Made by a program: the position numbers and the translations under genes. Below the pieces are notes generated by a model that was not told the DNA's origin, ran no database searches, and worked only from the letters and a program-made list of their open reading frames with translations. This document shows positions 48,201 through 62,588 of a DNA stretch of 64,000 nt, in pieces. Every line of letters starts with the position of its first letter. The first letter of the stretch is position 1. Source of the DNA: Tetranychus cinnabarinus (lineage: Eukaryota > Arthropoda > Arachnida > Trombidiformes > Tetranychidae); NCBI GenBank assembly GCA_022266195.1, contig WHVY01000001.1:16058001-16122000 (forward strand), in the 5' to 3' direction.

Positions 48201-51200
48201 CACAATGGATTCCTGCCGCGAGCGGGTATTATTGAGCTGGATGTTTGCTTCAATCTGACAACTTCATCTTTTTTCATCAGGTATCTTGATTCACTAATGA
48301 GTGGGAAATATTTTACTTTATCAAAATTTAAAATACTATCCAAATCAATCAGTTCTTGAAGTCTTTCCGTTTTCTTGGCTTCCTCGTTACAATCATTGAC
48401 AACCGTGTAAAGAGCAGCCAACGTTTTTTGACACATCTCATATTTATCCGTTTCTGTAGGGGCTCGATGGTTGAGTATTGCTTCAACTAGAAGTGGATAT
48501 CGAGTTATCCGTTGCATGGGCAACAATAAGAAAGAGGTTAAAGCAAGTCCATGGCATTTTGGATTTGTTTCCAATTGTTTCAATGAGGCAGCAAATTTGG
48601 GTTGTTTCTGTAATGTTTTCAATGTTTTCTCTTGCTTTTTACAAAAACGTAAATATTTAACGTAATCTTCAAACTCGGAAGTTGCATAACGAAGTAAAAT
48701 ATCGCAAACATCGGATATAACTACATTTGTTTGCCAACGATCATCTAAATCTTTCATTAGTCGGCGAGTAATTTCAAAAACAGATTCAATGTTGGAAAAA
48801 AGGTCACTTCGATCATGTGAGTTGAGAATTTCAGGGTTAGAAAATTCGTCACTTTTCATGAAATGATTGACTAGAATGTCTAAACTTTTAAGGTAAGAAG
48901 CTTCAGAGGTGATAACTTCAAACATGGCCTCTTGATGTTTCCTTTCTTTGGGTGTTAATTTAGCTGCAACACCAGCTTCCTTGACTTGCGGAACCTCACA
49001 CCATAACTGACGATTACCATTTTTGCCAACTAAATCAATTGCTGAAATATGAGGAGTCGCTGATGTTGTCGATACAATTGATGAAGTAACTGAATCTGTT
49101 GGAGTGCTCCCGTCATCTAATTCACATGAGCTACAAGCACACTTGGAAACACCATCCAATTCAGCATAAATGGCATCCAATGGATCAGCTTCTTCTTGAG
49201 AATCATCGCCTAAACCACTGGCCCAAAGGATTCGATTATGTTTAACTTGTTCATCATACAACTGATATAAAGGTTGCTCAGCGGTTGATGAGAAAAAGCC
49301 TCTCGTTTCTTTGAATTCCATGTATCCCTCATATTCATGAGTTTCATACCGAGATTCTGGATGAATTAAACCTTCTCGGTAAAGATCATTAATATTGGGT
49401 TTCTTTTGATCAGCTGGATTTATAGCCTCAACATAATCAGAAGACTTTTTACTAACTAATGAGAGTCGATTGGAATGAAGAAAACTGCTGTTTTTCATCA
49501 GAGTTTCCGATTGATGTAAACGGGAATGGTATTCTGAACGCTTCATTTCTCTTTGAATGGTTTCTCTTAAAGAAGGTGAAGATGACTCAAGGATAGAGTC
49601 CATCAAAGAGCCTGATAAGAGAATTTTATTTTCCATTATGGAAGGAAAGTTTGCATAGCCTCCAGAATTAGACTCTTGAGAGGATTTAATTGTCGTCCTA
49701 GGTGTTATCTTTGGGGGAACTTGAGATGATGAACAGCTGGTATTCCTGATACTTTCCAAAGATGAACTAGACTCACAACTTTTCAATGTTACTATTCCTG
49801 ATGAAAATTCATCTGAACTTTTATCACGACTTTCTGAAGCATTGGAGCCATTTCTTGAAACTGAGGAACAGCTTAAGGTTGAAGGAGTTCTAGACATGGA
49901 AGCACCAGAACTATTAGTACTGTTGGTATCTTCTTTAGCATTACGATCACCATTGGGAGACATGTTTTCCAATTCTTTCAATAATTTGCTCAAAGCTTCA
50001 CTTTTATCCAAAGTCAATTCGTCAGATAGATTGTTGTAATAAATACTATCATAAATATGATCAGCACCGTAACAATCGTCTTTATTGTCCCATTGATTTG
50101 ATAAATAAGTATCCAAGGCAGTTAAACTGAGGCCACAGTTAGTCGATATCGGATTAAAGATATTAGCTGTTGTAGTGAAAGTGTTACTGTTTCCTTGTTT
50201 ACTGGCTTCTGGCCAACGAGGTGGCAAAGGTGGTGGCAGGATAGAGTGGGTACTTGGAATCACACTGTTTGACCTATTTGAGGATGATGTAGACGATGAA
50301 AGAGTTGAAGCTTCATGTACACCAGACGAGTAAGAGCCCGAGTCACTGTAAGTAAGAGATGAATTTTCACTAGCTAAGGAAAGATTGTCATCATAATCAT
50401 GTATTATGGTACGATTATCACGATTTATTGCTGATAAATTGTTTGAAGGTAAACTTCGGTTGACACTAGAATTTAAATTAGAAATATTGACTGCTGGAGT
50501 TGTTGAATAGCTGACAGGTTCATAAATTGGTTCATCTATGCCAATGGTACTCTCTCTGTTGTTACTTTCTTTACCACATTGGTTAGACTCGTTAGGAAGA
50601 TTATCTTTCCTCTCCTTTACATTAGCAGTTGAAGATGGTAATGTACAACTGGTTCCTGCTAACCGATTAAAGTTATGATTATTGTTGCTCCATAAGAAAC
50701 TTGGCGTCTTTTTAATTTCTTCAGATGTTAAGGATACAAGTTTAGTTGACGATGACAAGGTTGATAATGATGATGATAAGCAAGATGAGTCTTTTAGTGT
50801 CTCATGGTTTCCCTCAATTTTGTCATTCTTATTAAATTTGCATGTGTTGGATTCCTTATTTAGCTCATGACCATGTCTTGAGAGGGAAGAAGAGAGAAAA
50901 GTGGTTGATGATGATGTTGACACCAAAGTATTCAATGTTGCAGTGGTTTTTGGTGATGATGAAGATGATGACTTCACTCCTTTAGTCATATAACAATCTT
51001 GGTTATTTGATATTTTTCTTGGTGCTGGTATGGGAACCTTATCACTTTTACCTGAATCCTTAAGTAAATTACTAGGTAAGGCATGATTGGAATCTGAAGA
51101 TAGACTCAACGTATTTTGATTATCATTATTTTCATTAATGTTTACAGCTGATAGTGAGCCATTGTGTAAAAATGTCGCTCCGGGCAGAGTTTTCCTTCTC

Positions 51201-53689
51201 GATGAAATCACTGGTTTGGTTGACTGTTGATCAGAAATTGATCGATTAATTTTAGCTCCTGATTGATGTATACTATCAACTGTTGATGCTTTAATGCATT
51301 CAAGGCGAAGGATAGTCTCTTTAACAGAAACAATTTTCTCTTCCTCATTTTCATTACGAATTGATTTAACATCAGTCAAACTGGACAATGAGGAGGAAGA
51401 TGGAGAAGATATTGAATTGTTTGAGGTAAATTTTGATTTTTTACATTTTTCCGATTGTTCAGAAAAATTACACTCAGATGATTGTTTAACAACTGTAAAT
51501 AATGAAGTTGTAGAAGACGATGTAGACGAAGAAGTGGTTATCATCTTGTTAAACTCGCGAAGGTCACTTTTACTTTTACATGCTTTTGATTCATTGAAAG
51601 CACCACTGTTTAAACTGGTAGTTGATCCACTTTGGTTAACACCGGAATCAAATTTAGACGCAATTTCGGCTATACGTGAATTACTTTTCATCCTGACGCT
51701 TTGTTCCAGATGAACCTTGCCAGAACTACACATCCTTTCAATCGGATAATTACCATGGTTTTCAAGAGAGTAGGAGGATGATAATGGTGATAACGAAGTT
51801 GCTGTTGTTGATGTTAATCGATCAGTTGAGAAACTGTTGGGTCGATCAGTGTATGATCCATTGGTTAAAGTAGATGATGTTGAATGAGAAGAGGAAGAAT
51901 ATGATGAGGTTGATGAGGATGATGAGTTTGATTTCAAAGATGATGTTGAGTAGCGATTGTTGCATTTATTTGCTTCATTATTGGTTGATTGTAATGGAAT
52001 CATTTTTTTATCCATAGTTGCTGTTGACGATGAAGAAGAAGACGAGAATGATGGCGTTAATGATATTGAACGAGCTTTTCCACAATTATTGGCTGATAAT
52101 AGAGTCAAATTACTTAATGATAGGGAAGGTGTTAAATTTGATGTTGATGTTGGATAAGTTTTACGTCGAAGTTGTGGAGAAGAGTAAGTTACTATTTCAG
52201 TTTTATCCTTATTCTCACTGTTATTACCATTATTCGAGTCATTATTGTTGCTTGATTTTTCAAATTTTTCCTTTATAATTGACCATTTAGGTGAATCCAA
52301 TAGACTGCCAACAATTCGTTGATGTGAACTGGTCTCACCAGAATTTAAACCATGGTCAAGAGATTCACGTGAATTTGAGATTGAATTGGACCGATGAGAA
52401 GGACTTGTTGTTAAATCACTATTTAAACCATTTGGTATTGAAAATGCTCTTAAGCAATTACGAGGGGTTGGCTTGGAAATAGTTTCATCATTGAAATCAT
52501 TTGAATCGCTATTTTTATTGCATGGTAAACTGTTTAACCGAGAATAGGAGCGAGTTGATTTGGGTGGCTTCAAATTACAGGTCAAAGTTGAATTGGACTC
52601 TTTGGAAAAGCGATTTGATTTAAAGCGAGAAACTCGAGGTTGTGGAGAGTCTTCAAGACTATTCACATAATCAACACAATCATAAGCTACTGATGATGAT
52701 GAAGATGATGTTGAGTCATGTAAACATTGATTGGTTTCACTTTGAAGTTTGGAAGAAACTAACTGGCTGGTGGATCGCATTCTTCTAGGTGATGATGATG
52801 GTGATGAGCTCACAAATCCAGAAGATTCAGATGGTGTTGTTGGTGATGAGGATGAGTGTAGTGGAGAGGATGATGAAGATAAACCGTGTAAGTGCGTTGA
52901 ACCAATATTTATGTCAATTGGTGATGATTGAAGAGACTTGGATGTTGATGACCGTGATGGTGAGTGTTTCCAACTTCGAGGTAAAAGTGTTAGTCTCTTG
53001 ATTGACTCGGATGTAGAGGATGGTTCATCATCGCCGCTAATTTTCGTATGATTTGATTCACGATAAATTTGATCCCTTAAACACTTTCTTCGCCTGTTAA
53101 TTTTACTATTAGTCTCGATATTGCTCTGTTGATCACTATCGCCATCACTTTTATTATTGATATTTTTATCACCAAAGTTTTCATTTTCATAATCACAGGA
53201 GTAAATTTTATTTTTCTTGGTTAAGTCTGTTTCATGCTGTGTTTCAAGCTCACGGTCAGTTAAATGTGAAATAAAATTTGGTAAAGATGACCGAATCGAC
53301 TCAGGACCGGTTGTTGATCTTGATGGTGATGCTGTTGAGATTGTTGTTAAACGAGTTGAAGTTGCTGCTGTTGTTGTTGTTGATGTTGCTGTTGAATTAG
53401 TTAAATGAAGATGACCACTCCTTGGCTTAAAGCCGTTTAACTTTAAATCAAACTCAGATAGTTTCCGGGAGAATTGTTCAATCTTGCTTGCTTGATCTGA
53501 TATTTTAACCAATTGAGCTAAACAGCTATCTGATCCGGTCTTGCATTTAACAGTTAAACTTGAAATCAAATCTGTCGGTTCCATTTTTTTTGACGATGAA
53601 GAAGATGATGGTGAAGATGAGGTTGATGATGATGCCGTTGGGCTAAAAGTTTTAATCATCATTGAGTCCCTATTCTCATTTAAAATCAT
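45284..53689 (-). CDS. Exn: Ephexin-type Rho guanine nucleotide exchange factor with giant Ser-rich N-terminus
   Basis: Exons complement(join(45284..45447, 45522..45623, 45716..45795, 47851..48039, 48138..53689)), 2,028 residues; phases 2, 2, 1, 1 fit. The ATG at 53689 is the first in the frame; codons above it have none. Residues 1 to about 1,570 are low-complexity Ser/Asn/Thr-rich sequence in one 5.5 kb exon, with scattered Pro-rich bits (ILPPPLPPRWP, KVPIPAPRK, possible SH3 ligands) and short acidic or Tyr motifs (IDEPIYEPVSYS). The DH domain spans about 1,584-1,770 (HQEAMFEVITSEASYLKSLD; LLLPMQRITRYPLLVEAIL), the PH domain about 1,785-1,935 (PLHLYLFNDLLLIASKK) and the SH3 about 1,942-2,000 (ERQYTAQQPDELSLEKSDVV; GWFPASC). 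This DH-PH-SH3 order and the sequence match NGEF/ARHGEF16/19/26 and Drosophila Exn, which activate Rho GTPases downstream of Eph receptors and at synapses. The N-terminus is far longer than in vertebrates. Confidence 0.93.
45796..47850 (-). other. Ephexin intron (2 kb), no nested gene seen
   Basis: Splits the PH domain region between FPT and the TDKIRFIEA segment (phase 2). No coding-like frame or clear repeat on either strand. Confidence 0.65.
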
Positions 53690-56600
53690 CTTGATGATCA
53701 ACTTTTTTTTCTTCTGTTTAACATTAACCTAGGTATTTAAACCTAATTATGGATCAAGTTTAACCAATTCTCCAGCAAAACTCATTTAACGGTCCTCTTT
53801 CTTTCTAATTTTTTGATGAATGGCGATCAAGATGAAAACCAGTTTTTATGGTGAAGATGATTATAATAAGAATGAGGATACAGAATGAGGAAGAGAAAGG
53901 TTTGGTAGAATATTGAATGTAGATAAAAAAACAACAACAAAAAAATGATCTTATTGATGCAACAGATTCAACTGTTGTTCACCATCTTATTTTTATCAAA
54001 GCATTGTTATTGTCTAGTTTGCGTCAAATTTATATTAATTATGAATCACTAAAAGCAGGATCGGTTGATTATGATGATTGACTTTCCTCTCCTGGTTATT
54101 ACATTATGACAAGTAATGCACAAAACAAAAAACAACTGACAAGATAATTGGGTTCACACAAACAATCAACCAGCGAAGACACCGATTTTGTATGGGTTAA
54201 AATACGCAGAATATTGATGAAGCAAACTGTAGATGGATAATTGAATAGATTGAAGAAACATATTCAATAAGCAATTAACAACTGTACACAATGGTAATAA
54301 TTGATTGAAAAAAAGGTAGCATTAAAAGAGTAAAGTAAAAAATTAACATCAATGTGACTAGATTTGCGCCCATTTGCCTTGAGACAAAAAAGTCAACACA
54401 CAAAACCAGCGAACCAGAGGGAGGGGGAGATTAAATGAAGGGGTAGAAGGCGCGATATTAAGATGGCGTTAATTATTTAATAAAGTGTGTAAAGGATAAA
54501 AGAAACTTTATAAAGTGTTTAATTGCAATAAAAAGGTATTAAAATTAACTGACAATTGCAAGACAAAAAATGGCTGAGTAAAAATAAAGCGAGAAATAAA
54601 TAAAGCCAAGATGACATTGGAAATGGGTAACAAAGCCCGGCTTTTACAAATTTTGCTTTCAATTTACTTTCCCTTCTCTCTTTTCTTGCCTATCATCCCT
54701 CTCATCATCAGTCTCTCCAATATCTCACCCTCTACCTTCATCTTCATCCTCATCCTTATCCGTTTTCCTCTTCTCCTTCTCTTCCAGCTTCATATTGCCA
54801 TATTTTGCCTTATATTTCCTCCGGGAAATCGATGAGACTGTTGTTATTGGTGAGAATGAAGATGGTGAAAGAAAGGGAAAGATGATGAATAAAAGACTAA
54901 AATAATACCTGGAATATTGAACTAACCAAAATGGATGTGAATTGTTCATCTGGTAATGGCTACATGATTATGGTAAACATTGAAATGATTTCAGGTTAAA
55001 CTGATTAAAATTGGAATGAAGGCCAATCTATCTCTGTACAATTAATTGGTTGCCTTAAAGGTATCAAAAAATATCTTCAAATATTGGTTTTGCTTTTAAT
55101 AAACCAAATCTAAAATTACTTATTAAAAATAGTAAATTGAAAATTTATTTCATTTCAACCATTTGTTTGTTTTACTTCAATGAATAACCTTCAATCTAAA
55201 TGATAATTTAGTCTTTACCCAACCATCATTTGGGTTAATTTTGTTGGACTGTGCTGGACATTTGGTACATGTTGTTTAATACAAGGTTTTACAAGGTTTT
55301 GGTTTTACGAGAGTAACCAGTTAACTATTATCATTGGCCTCATGTAATTAGTATCTCACTTGATCCAATTACTCTTCTTGTTGGGGTGTGTAATTAATCA
55401 GGTAACTACTTATTTAAAGCAATTTGATAATCACACCCTCACTAGTCGTTAATCATCTTGAGCTTTGATTAAACACTGATCAGTGGTCTTTCGCAAACTG
55501 AATCCCATTTTACACCATTAAGTTTAATCAAGTGAAGATATTGAAAAGATGAATTCAATTGAATTTCAGTTTCTTTTTACACTTGATTTCGCCTGGTTAA
55601 TGTGTCTATTACTATCGGGTTGTTTTGTATTTGCTCATGAATGATTTCAACAATAAACAATTGGTTTAATCAGAAAAAAGCACAATTTAAAACAAAGCTT
55701 TTGTCTTTCGTCCTTATGATAATAACACAAAAGGAAGATGCATTAACTTTGATGGAACCTTAAGATCAGCATTTGAAGTTTTATCTCGCTAATGATGGTG
55801 ATTCAACAATGTTTTTCAAGCTCATTGTCCCAATTTATATTAACATCGGTCATCAACAATTCATTATCACAATCATTACCAGTTTTCCTGGAAAAGAGAA
55901 GAAGATAAAGAAAGATATTAATTACTTTATTATGTATGAGAGAAAGGCATCTCAGCTGTAAGGCAATATTACCCTGTAAACCCAATTTTGTCTTGGATCG
56001 AGTAGGTGGATCAGGTTAAATTGATACATTTAACTATTTAAATTTATTTTTCAATCATGAACCCATGTTGAGGTTAAAGGTTAAACAGATTTGAGCGAAA
56101 AAAAATTCAGTGTCGAGAAAAGTTCCCTGAACAGTTTAAAAATAATACATTTGCAGTCATCACAATGAACACTTGTTACTCAACAAAATCTAAACATGAT
56201 GTATCTATTATTATTTCTGTATTTAATTTGGATAACTGACATCAATTAAATTAAGCAAATTAAATTCATTGATTACCTAAGATTGATTAATTTGATACCA
56301 AAAAGGTAGACTTAATTTCATGAATTAATACGCACAATAAGGCCAAATGCGATGATCTCGCGAAACGAGTTATTTCATTACAGTTTTAGACTTACCATAC
56401 CTTTGACAATTGGATTTTAATTAAATTTAATTGTCACTGGGTGTTAACTGAGCAAAAATGAGCATAAGTTTGAATTTAATCAGTCACTTAATCAAGAAAA
56501 ATTGAATTAAATTATTCTGGTTAAAAACGTAAAAAGTTAGTCTGAATAGATGGTGCCATCTCTTTTTTGCCATTTAAAATAAATGGTGTTATTTTTTGTC

Positions 56601-59600
56601 TCGATGTTATTTAATTTTTTAGGATTAAGAAGACGATTTAACCAAATCAATGGCTGCAATTTTATCCTAATTTTGATTAAGATTATGCAGATTTTCAAAA
56701 AATTTGAAGTGGTCAATATTATTTGAATATTTAATATAATCTTGACGTGATCTTTCAATGTTTTGCTTATGGTGTTAATGAGTGTTTGATTAACCTCTTT
56801 TGATGCTAATTTTGTGACAGTATGAATTACAGCATTGATGAAGTAAAAGTTTAATTTAAACAGATTCATCTGGTGAGTCTGATTTCTGAACAATTTTTAA
56901 ATCAACAACAGCTGTTTGGAGTTAAGTCAATGCAAATCAAAATTATAGTCTATTTATTATACATTGAAAAGGTTTATAAAGAAAATAATTTGAAAATTAG
57001 ATTAATTTATTCTCATTAAATGTATTTAAAGACAAAATTGAAAAGCAAAATTAATTTGTAACACAAATTATAAGCCAGTTATTAGCAACAATCAAACTCT
57101 TTTATTAATAAAATGAGCTGTAACCTTATTTTGCGTTCTTATGTTGCCATTGAGCTATCAACTTGGCAAATTGAAGTTGCCAGACTTTCTGTAAATTATA
57201 TTCAAAATGTAAACAATTGTTTCAATCAGGATTAACATTATTAACAATTTGAATAACATGATATCTTAAGTTGGAAACAGGCTTTGATCAGATTGAAATT
57301 GACAAATTTAGTTCAACAATTCATGCTAAAATTATATTTTCTTTCGTTTTTTACAAGATTGAAAATACTGTAATCCTTAGAATCATGTTCCCAGAAGAAG
57401 AAGGAATTTTCTCAATACAAAAATGAATACTTCTGAAGATCACAGAACAATTAAAAGATTAAGTTGAAACATTTTTAACACAGTAATGAAATGGAAACAG
57501 GATATCATCGGACTCAGATTCCTGGATGTTACTTTGTCCAAGTATAATATTATTAAGGGATGTCCATTTCATGACTGATCGCTTGGATTATGATAAGAAT
57601 ATTGATGAATAATTATTAATATCAAACTTGAAATTGAAAGTAGATTTAATCTTTTCTTGATTAGGAACCAATGAAAAAATGAACAACTTGAGAGGCCTGA
57701 TTGTGTTTAAGGTTCAAGTAAAATCACCGATGAAAGATGTCAACAATCAAAACTTGTCAAAATGCTATTAGCGACACCCAATGGCGAGATATGAAATGAC
57801 TTTATACATTTTGCTTACTTTTTATTATCGCTTCGAAATTTACTTTCATCTTTAATTTTTAATCAAATTCAATTTTATTAGCTGAAATTTTGTTTAAATT
57901 TTATGTGTAAACTGTTTTGAAATTTGTTTTTTAATTAACTGTCCGTATCAAAGTACTTACACTTACAGTTAATTATTTTTACGGTCAACAAATGTAAAAG
58001 CCTTAATTTGTTACAATTTTATGTTTTTACCCTTTCAAATTGACTGCAGTAACACCTGACAATAACACCAACAAACCAGCTTTCAATAAAGCTTTGTAAT
58101 TCAACATTTTTATTCAACATGACGTTCAGAGTATTAAAAATTTTAGACAATAAACTGGATAGAGTTATTGTACTTAAGATCATGTCTACTAATATACAAT
58201 ACATGTACGTGTTGGTCCTCATCTATTATCTTTACATATACCGGTAAAAATATAGATGTATTTTTCCGTATTGACGCTGAATATAGAGATTAGTTGCAGA
58301 ATCGAAAAGGTGAGTACAATAACGTATAATAACAGACAATATTTTTTATCGCAAGCATTGATTAGTATTATATTAGTTAACATAAGACATTGAGACGAGT
58401 TTGAGATTTATAAAGGTAACGGAAATTGAGTCTAAAAAAGGCAATAACATTTTTGAGTTTAATTTTTTCCTGTGTGACAGTCAATGCAGTCTTTAAAGCC
58501 AATCCTTAAAATGAAAAAATAGCCTGAATCATTCAGGCCCTTTAGGTACTTGAAAGTAAGATTGTAAAGCTTGGATGAAACTGCTTTGTTTATTTTCATG
58601 AAAATTTATTGGAATCGAGGTAATGTCTTGCACTTACACTCAAAACACTTGGAGACGAACACAAAATCAAAAAAGTGAAACACTTTTCACTTTGAATGAA
58701 ACTAAACCGATTAGGTCTAGCTTGGTTAATCCGTTGAGTTCAAAAAGAATGAAACAAAATTCACTTGGCGTGAAACAGAGTTCAAAATGAGAGGAACATG
58801 CCTATGAGAATAGGTTGAAAACGTTAAAAGGGTGTCAGTCCCACATCAGCTGATGGTGTTTTTCGAGAATTGAGTTTGCCGTGTATCAAGGACTGACATG
58901 CATTCCAGCAACCAACTCAGCGCCTTTCTTATTCAAAACCCCAAAAATACTGATTCTTCATCACATTGAAGCACTAAAAAAGATGTTGAGTACCAAAAGT
59001 GTCGACACTATTGATATCAAGAGTAATATTGAAACGGTAATAGTCTGATATATCGTCCAACTATCAACTTGCTGCTTGGAATCGATGCTTAAATTTGGGC
59101 CTCGTTGGTGGCCCTCTGACCTTCATTTAAACGCCATCCTTATTAGTTTTAATCAACTTTCATCTGAAATGATAAAGTATATTTGGTAATACTCATCAAT
59201 AGTGGACTAAACAAGTTTTGCAATCTTTCAGAGTTGGTTAGTTGGTTGATTAGTGTCAGAGCTGAAGTTGAATCTGTGTGTTGATTCATCATCACCATTT
59301 GATGATCATTTTCACCAATCAAACCGAAAACATCATTAAATGCAATTAAATCTCAAATGAGTCCGCAATCCAAATCAAAAATGGAAACAAGCCTCAATCC
59401 TTCTACATTTTTCATAATCAAATTTACGAAATAATTTAATTTTCGCTTTTTTTCTTTAATGGACTCATTATGAACTCTTTCTGGTTGATTCTAATAATTT
59501 TGATTCTAATTAAGATTATATTTTGGGCTGATGATTGGGTTTAACTAGTAAGAAGAGCATCAAATTGGTAAAACATCATAACTCAAACCAAAATCAATAA

Positions 59601-60521
59601 TGAAGCAAATCAGTTTGTATAATTTTTGCTGAGAAAGTAAATTAAATTTTACTGATATAAATAGCAATCAATACATTGTAACTCTAATACTGTTATACAC
59701 TTCAAATTGTGAATTTATTGGAAACATCAAGAGTCTGTTTTAAGGAAAGTGCTGTTTATCAAGTATTTTGGTCAATAATTATATGACCATTAGCATAATT
59801 AAAATAATTGGAAGGTATTTTTTGTATTGAACTTTCATCTCTTATTTTTGATATTTTATAATCAGCTACTCTTGTGTTTAAACATTCATCTAATAAGACA
59901 TCAATCAATGTAAACCATCAGCTAAACCATTTCAATCAGAAAAGTCAACACACACCTTGAGTTTGATAAATTTGATTGTAGGAAGTCACAATTATGGGCT
60001 TCTCTTAAACCCACTTTACACTTTAATCTCAATTTCGCTAATAATTTGACCTCCATCTAATGGCTATTTAATGTTGATTAACTTGCCTCCTTGTATTAGC
60101 TTCAATTCAATTGTATCTTTAATCAATTACTTTGAAAATTCAACTTTCAAACATCACTCCTTATAATGAGAAGCTCAACAAAAACGATGAAATTGAAAGG
60201 CTTTTTTTTTCATGTAAAATTCAATATCATAATTAACTGGATTGATAGATTGTCAAACGTATAAATGTTTACCTTTATCAAAGTGAAAAGGGATTGATGA
60301 TTGACATTGTTTGCTTTTTTGGTTGACTTTTTGATTGATTCAGTGAGTAGATGATAATGATGACATGAAGGAAAGATGATCAAGTTTAAATCAAGAAAAG
60401 GTCAACATGATCTAAACCTTGAAATGAGCAAAAAAGCGATGATAAAAAGACAGATAAAAGTTGATGTGAAAAGATGATGTGAAGATGTAACTGAAAAAAG
60501 CTAATAAAATTGTCATCTATT
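53690..60521. other. Gene-poor AT-rich region upstream of ephexin
   Basis: No supported gene. The frame at 56537-56893 (minus, ATG available at about 56869) is Ile/Asn/Lys/Leu-rich, as random frames are here. A pyrimidine-biased block at 54650-54830 makes spurious plus-strand frames. A perfect 8-base hairpin, GCCTGAAT-C-ATTCAGGC, lies near 58520-58545. Promoter elements of ephexin are expected near 53700-54600 but none is recognisable. Confidence 0.45.
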
Positions 60522-60649
60522 TGATTTCTCAATTTAAGTCGCTTTTGGCATCTCAACAGTTGTTGGGTTAATTTTCAAAGATGAAATGCTATTGATTAAA
60601 CAAATTAATATGGAGCCAAATTAGGACAAGGACTGGACGTTAGATTGTT
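60522..60649. repeat. Dispersed repeat, copy B (128 bp)
   Basis: Same orientation and about 90% identity to 6394-6523. It ends at GTTAGATTGTT; the flanks of the two copies are unrelated, which supports a transposed or multi-copy element rather than a segmental duplication. Confidence 0.9.
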
Positions 60650-61153
60650 GAAGGTTATCAAAACGATTCTCTGGTCAGTTGGCAGTCTTTATCCAATCAA
60701 CATTAAAATTTTTGATTTCATTGTTCCGTTCCATATTTATCGATTCTATTGTTTTACCGATTCAAGTATTGATATTGTGTCTCATGTAACCCAAATGTTT
60801 TATAAAATCATCTTTCGTTGCTTTGATTATATCTTTGCGATCCTTCAGGTTGGAATAGTTCAAAACTGATAGTAAAATTGGCGCACTTGTGAAAGTTATT
60901 GCAGCTATAAGGAAAAAAACAAAAAGTGTTAACTAAAATATCAGCGAAAAAGGTAATTTAAAGTAATTACGTTACATGTTTCGGTTCCCAGAGAGTAATC
61001 ATTACGATAACAGTTATAACTTCCGTGGCCAACATAACAGGCTGGATCGGAAACAGAAAATTGCATGGCATCAGGAAGATCCAGATGAACATTCAGAAGC
61101 CAAATGGAACATAAAAGGCTTGATAAAGTTGACAATGTTGCTGATTCTTTCAA

Positions 61154-61408
61154 TTAATTTTTGTTGACAGTTTCATCCTCATTTTCCCATGTCAGGACAA
61201 TTGAAGTGTTGATTGTGACACCAATTAACTCAACATTACGTTGACTTAAAAGTCTCAAGAACTGATGATTTTCTAGTAAAATTTCAGGTGATTCAATTGA
61301 GAATTGCATCGATATAATTGTCATTAAAATGGCATTCATTGTAGGGTAAACGTTCAACTCAAACTGAAATGTTTCCAAGCTGTGTCCATTGAAATTGCGT
61401 CCAAACAT
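61154..61408 (-). CDS. Possible exon or small hypothetical protein
   Basis: An 84-codon frame from ATG at 61408 to TAA at 61154. Its second half (ESPEILLENHQFLRLLSQR and VELIGVTINTSIVLTWENED) has less AT-driven composition than random frames nearby. The downstream frame 61153-60941 on the same strand carries a hydrophobic stretch and a Cys-rich end. I do not recognise either. Could be chance, an exon of an unannotated gene, or a decayed fragment. Confidence 0.25.
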   Translation of the reverse strand: MFGRNFNGHSLETFQFELNVYPTMNAILMTIISMQFSIESPEILLENHQFLRLLSQRNVELIGVTINTSIVLTWENEDETVNKN

Positions 61409-62423
61409 CACAAAGATCAGAGTAAAAAACTAAATTTTTAATCAATTTATCAACTATTTCCATGACTGAGTGCTCATTGTGATTACGAGCAATTAAGATC
61501 CATTTTCAGAAAAATGGTCAAAATAGTGAATAAGTATTCGCATCTCAATGCTTATACAAAAAATCCGTTCAACTGTAAGCGATTAATTTCAGCAATTGTA
61601 TGTAGATCAATATGGACAGATTAAGGGTAAATTGAATTAATGTTTACAGTATTTTTAACATCCATCATTCCAGTCATCTTCATTAATGTGATTGTACCTT
61701 GAAATATAATAAATATAAGGAAAGATAATGATGAAAAATAGTATTAGAATGATAATCATGTTATTTGTTGATATTATTGTTTGTAATGTTGATTGCTTGT
61801 TAAGATTTTTACAACCACAATACAAATCATGTCTCAATTGAATCACAATCACCAACATGAGACACCTTTTTTAAAAAAACCTTTAACTCATTTTTTTTGG
61901 TATAATTTTGAATGGTTCAACAATTTGAAGGTATTATTATTATATGTATTTAAGTATTATTACAAATCTTAATAAAGATGGATTCATTTTTTTCTGTTGA
62001 AACTTTTCTGTTCTCTTTCCATACAGATTATCATTACTTTTGTTGCTCTCTGCTTGACTCGTTCATTTACTTCATCTGCTAATTGTTTTAAAGGTTAGCA
62101 ATACATTCAAATGATAATGTAATGTTGGTAATAATAACAATCGAGTAATCACCACCAAAGTTAATCATATTAACCATCTTAAAATCAATAAAACAATCAG
62201 CAAGACGATCAGCGAGACAAACCAGTAAAAATGGGAAAGTACAACAGGTAACAAATATTTACTGTTGGTAAAAATAGATTCAATTGAGGGTTCAAATCAA
62301 TTGTTAACCACATTTCACTGATAGCTCATAATTTCAAGAGCAAATATGTAATTAAAACTTTACAATTAAATCTAAAAGTCAGGGAACAGAAAACATTGCA
62401 ACATTACAAATTGTGATTAACTT

Positions 62424-62588
62424 ACACTTTGGTTCAGTCTTGTTTGGTGTTTTGAAGATTGTTAATGTTGTTGTTGGCTTTACTTGGGCTGCTAAATTGC
62501 TTGTTAAATGATAATGATTAACATTTAATGATTTTCTTTTGGTTTGATGATTTTGATGTTGGACCACAATTTTAGCAGCAACAACCAT
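62424..62588 (-). CDS. Possible first coding exon with a strong donor
   Basis: ATG at 62588 opens MVVAAKIVVQHQNHQTKRKS and stays open to CCAAAGT followed by GTAAGT at about 62425. Composition (Gln, His, Asn, Thr, Lys) is moderately coding-like. No matching downstream exon was identified, so this is only a candidate. Confidence 0.22.

Noticed and set aside
49842..53732. Many plus-strand Asp/Glu/Val-rich frames
   Set aside because: Antisense shadows of the Ser-rich ephexin exon.
56537..56893. 118-codon minus-strand frame
   Set aside because: TTG start and Ile/Asn/Lys-rich composition typical of random frames; no recognisable domain.
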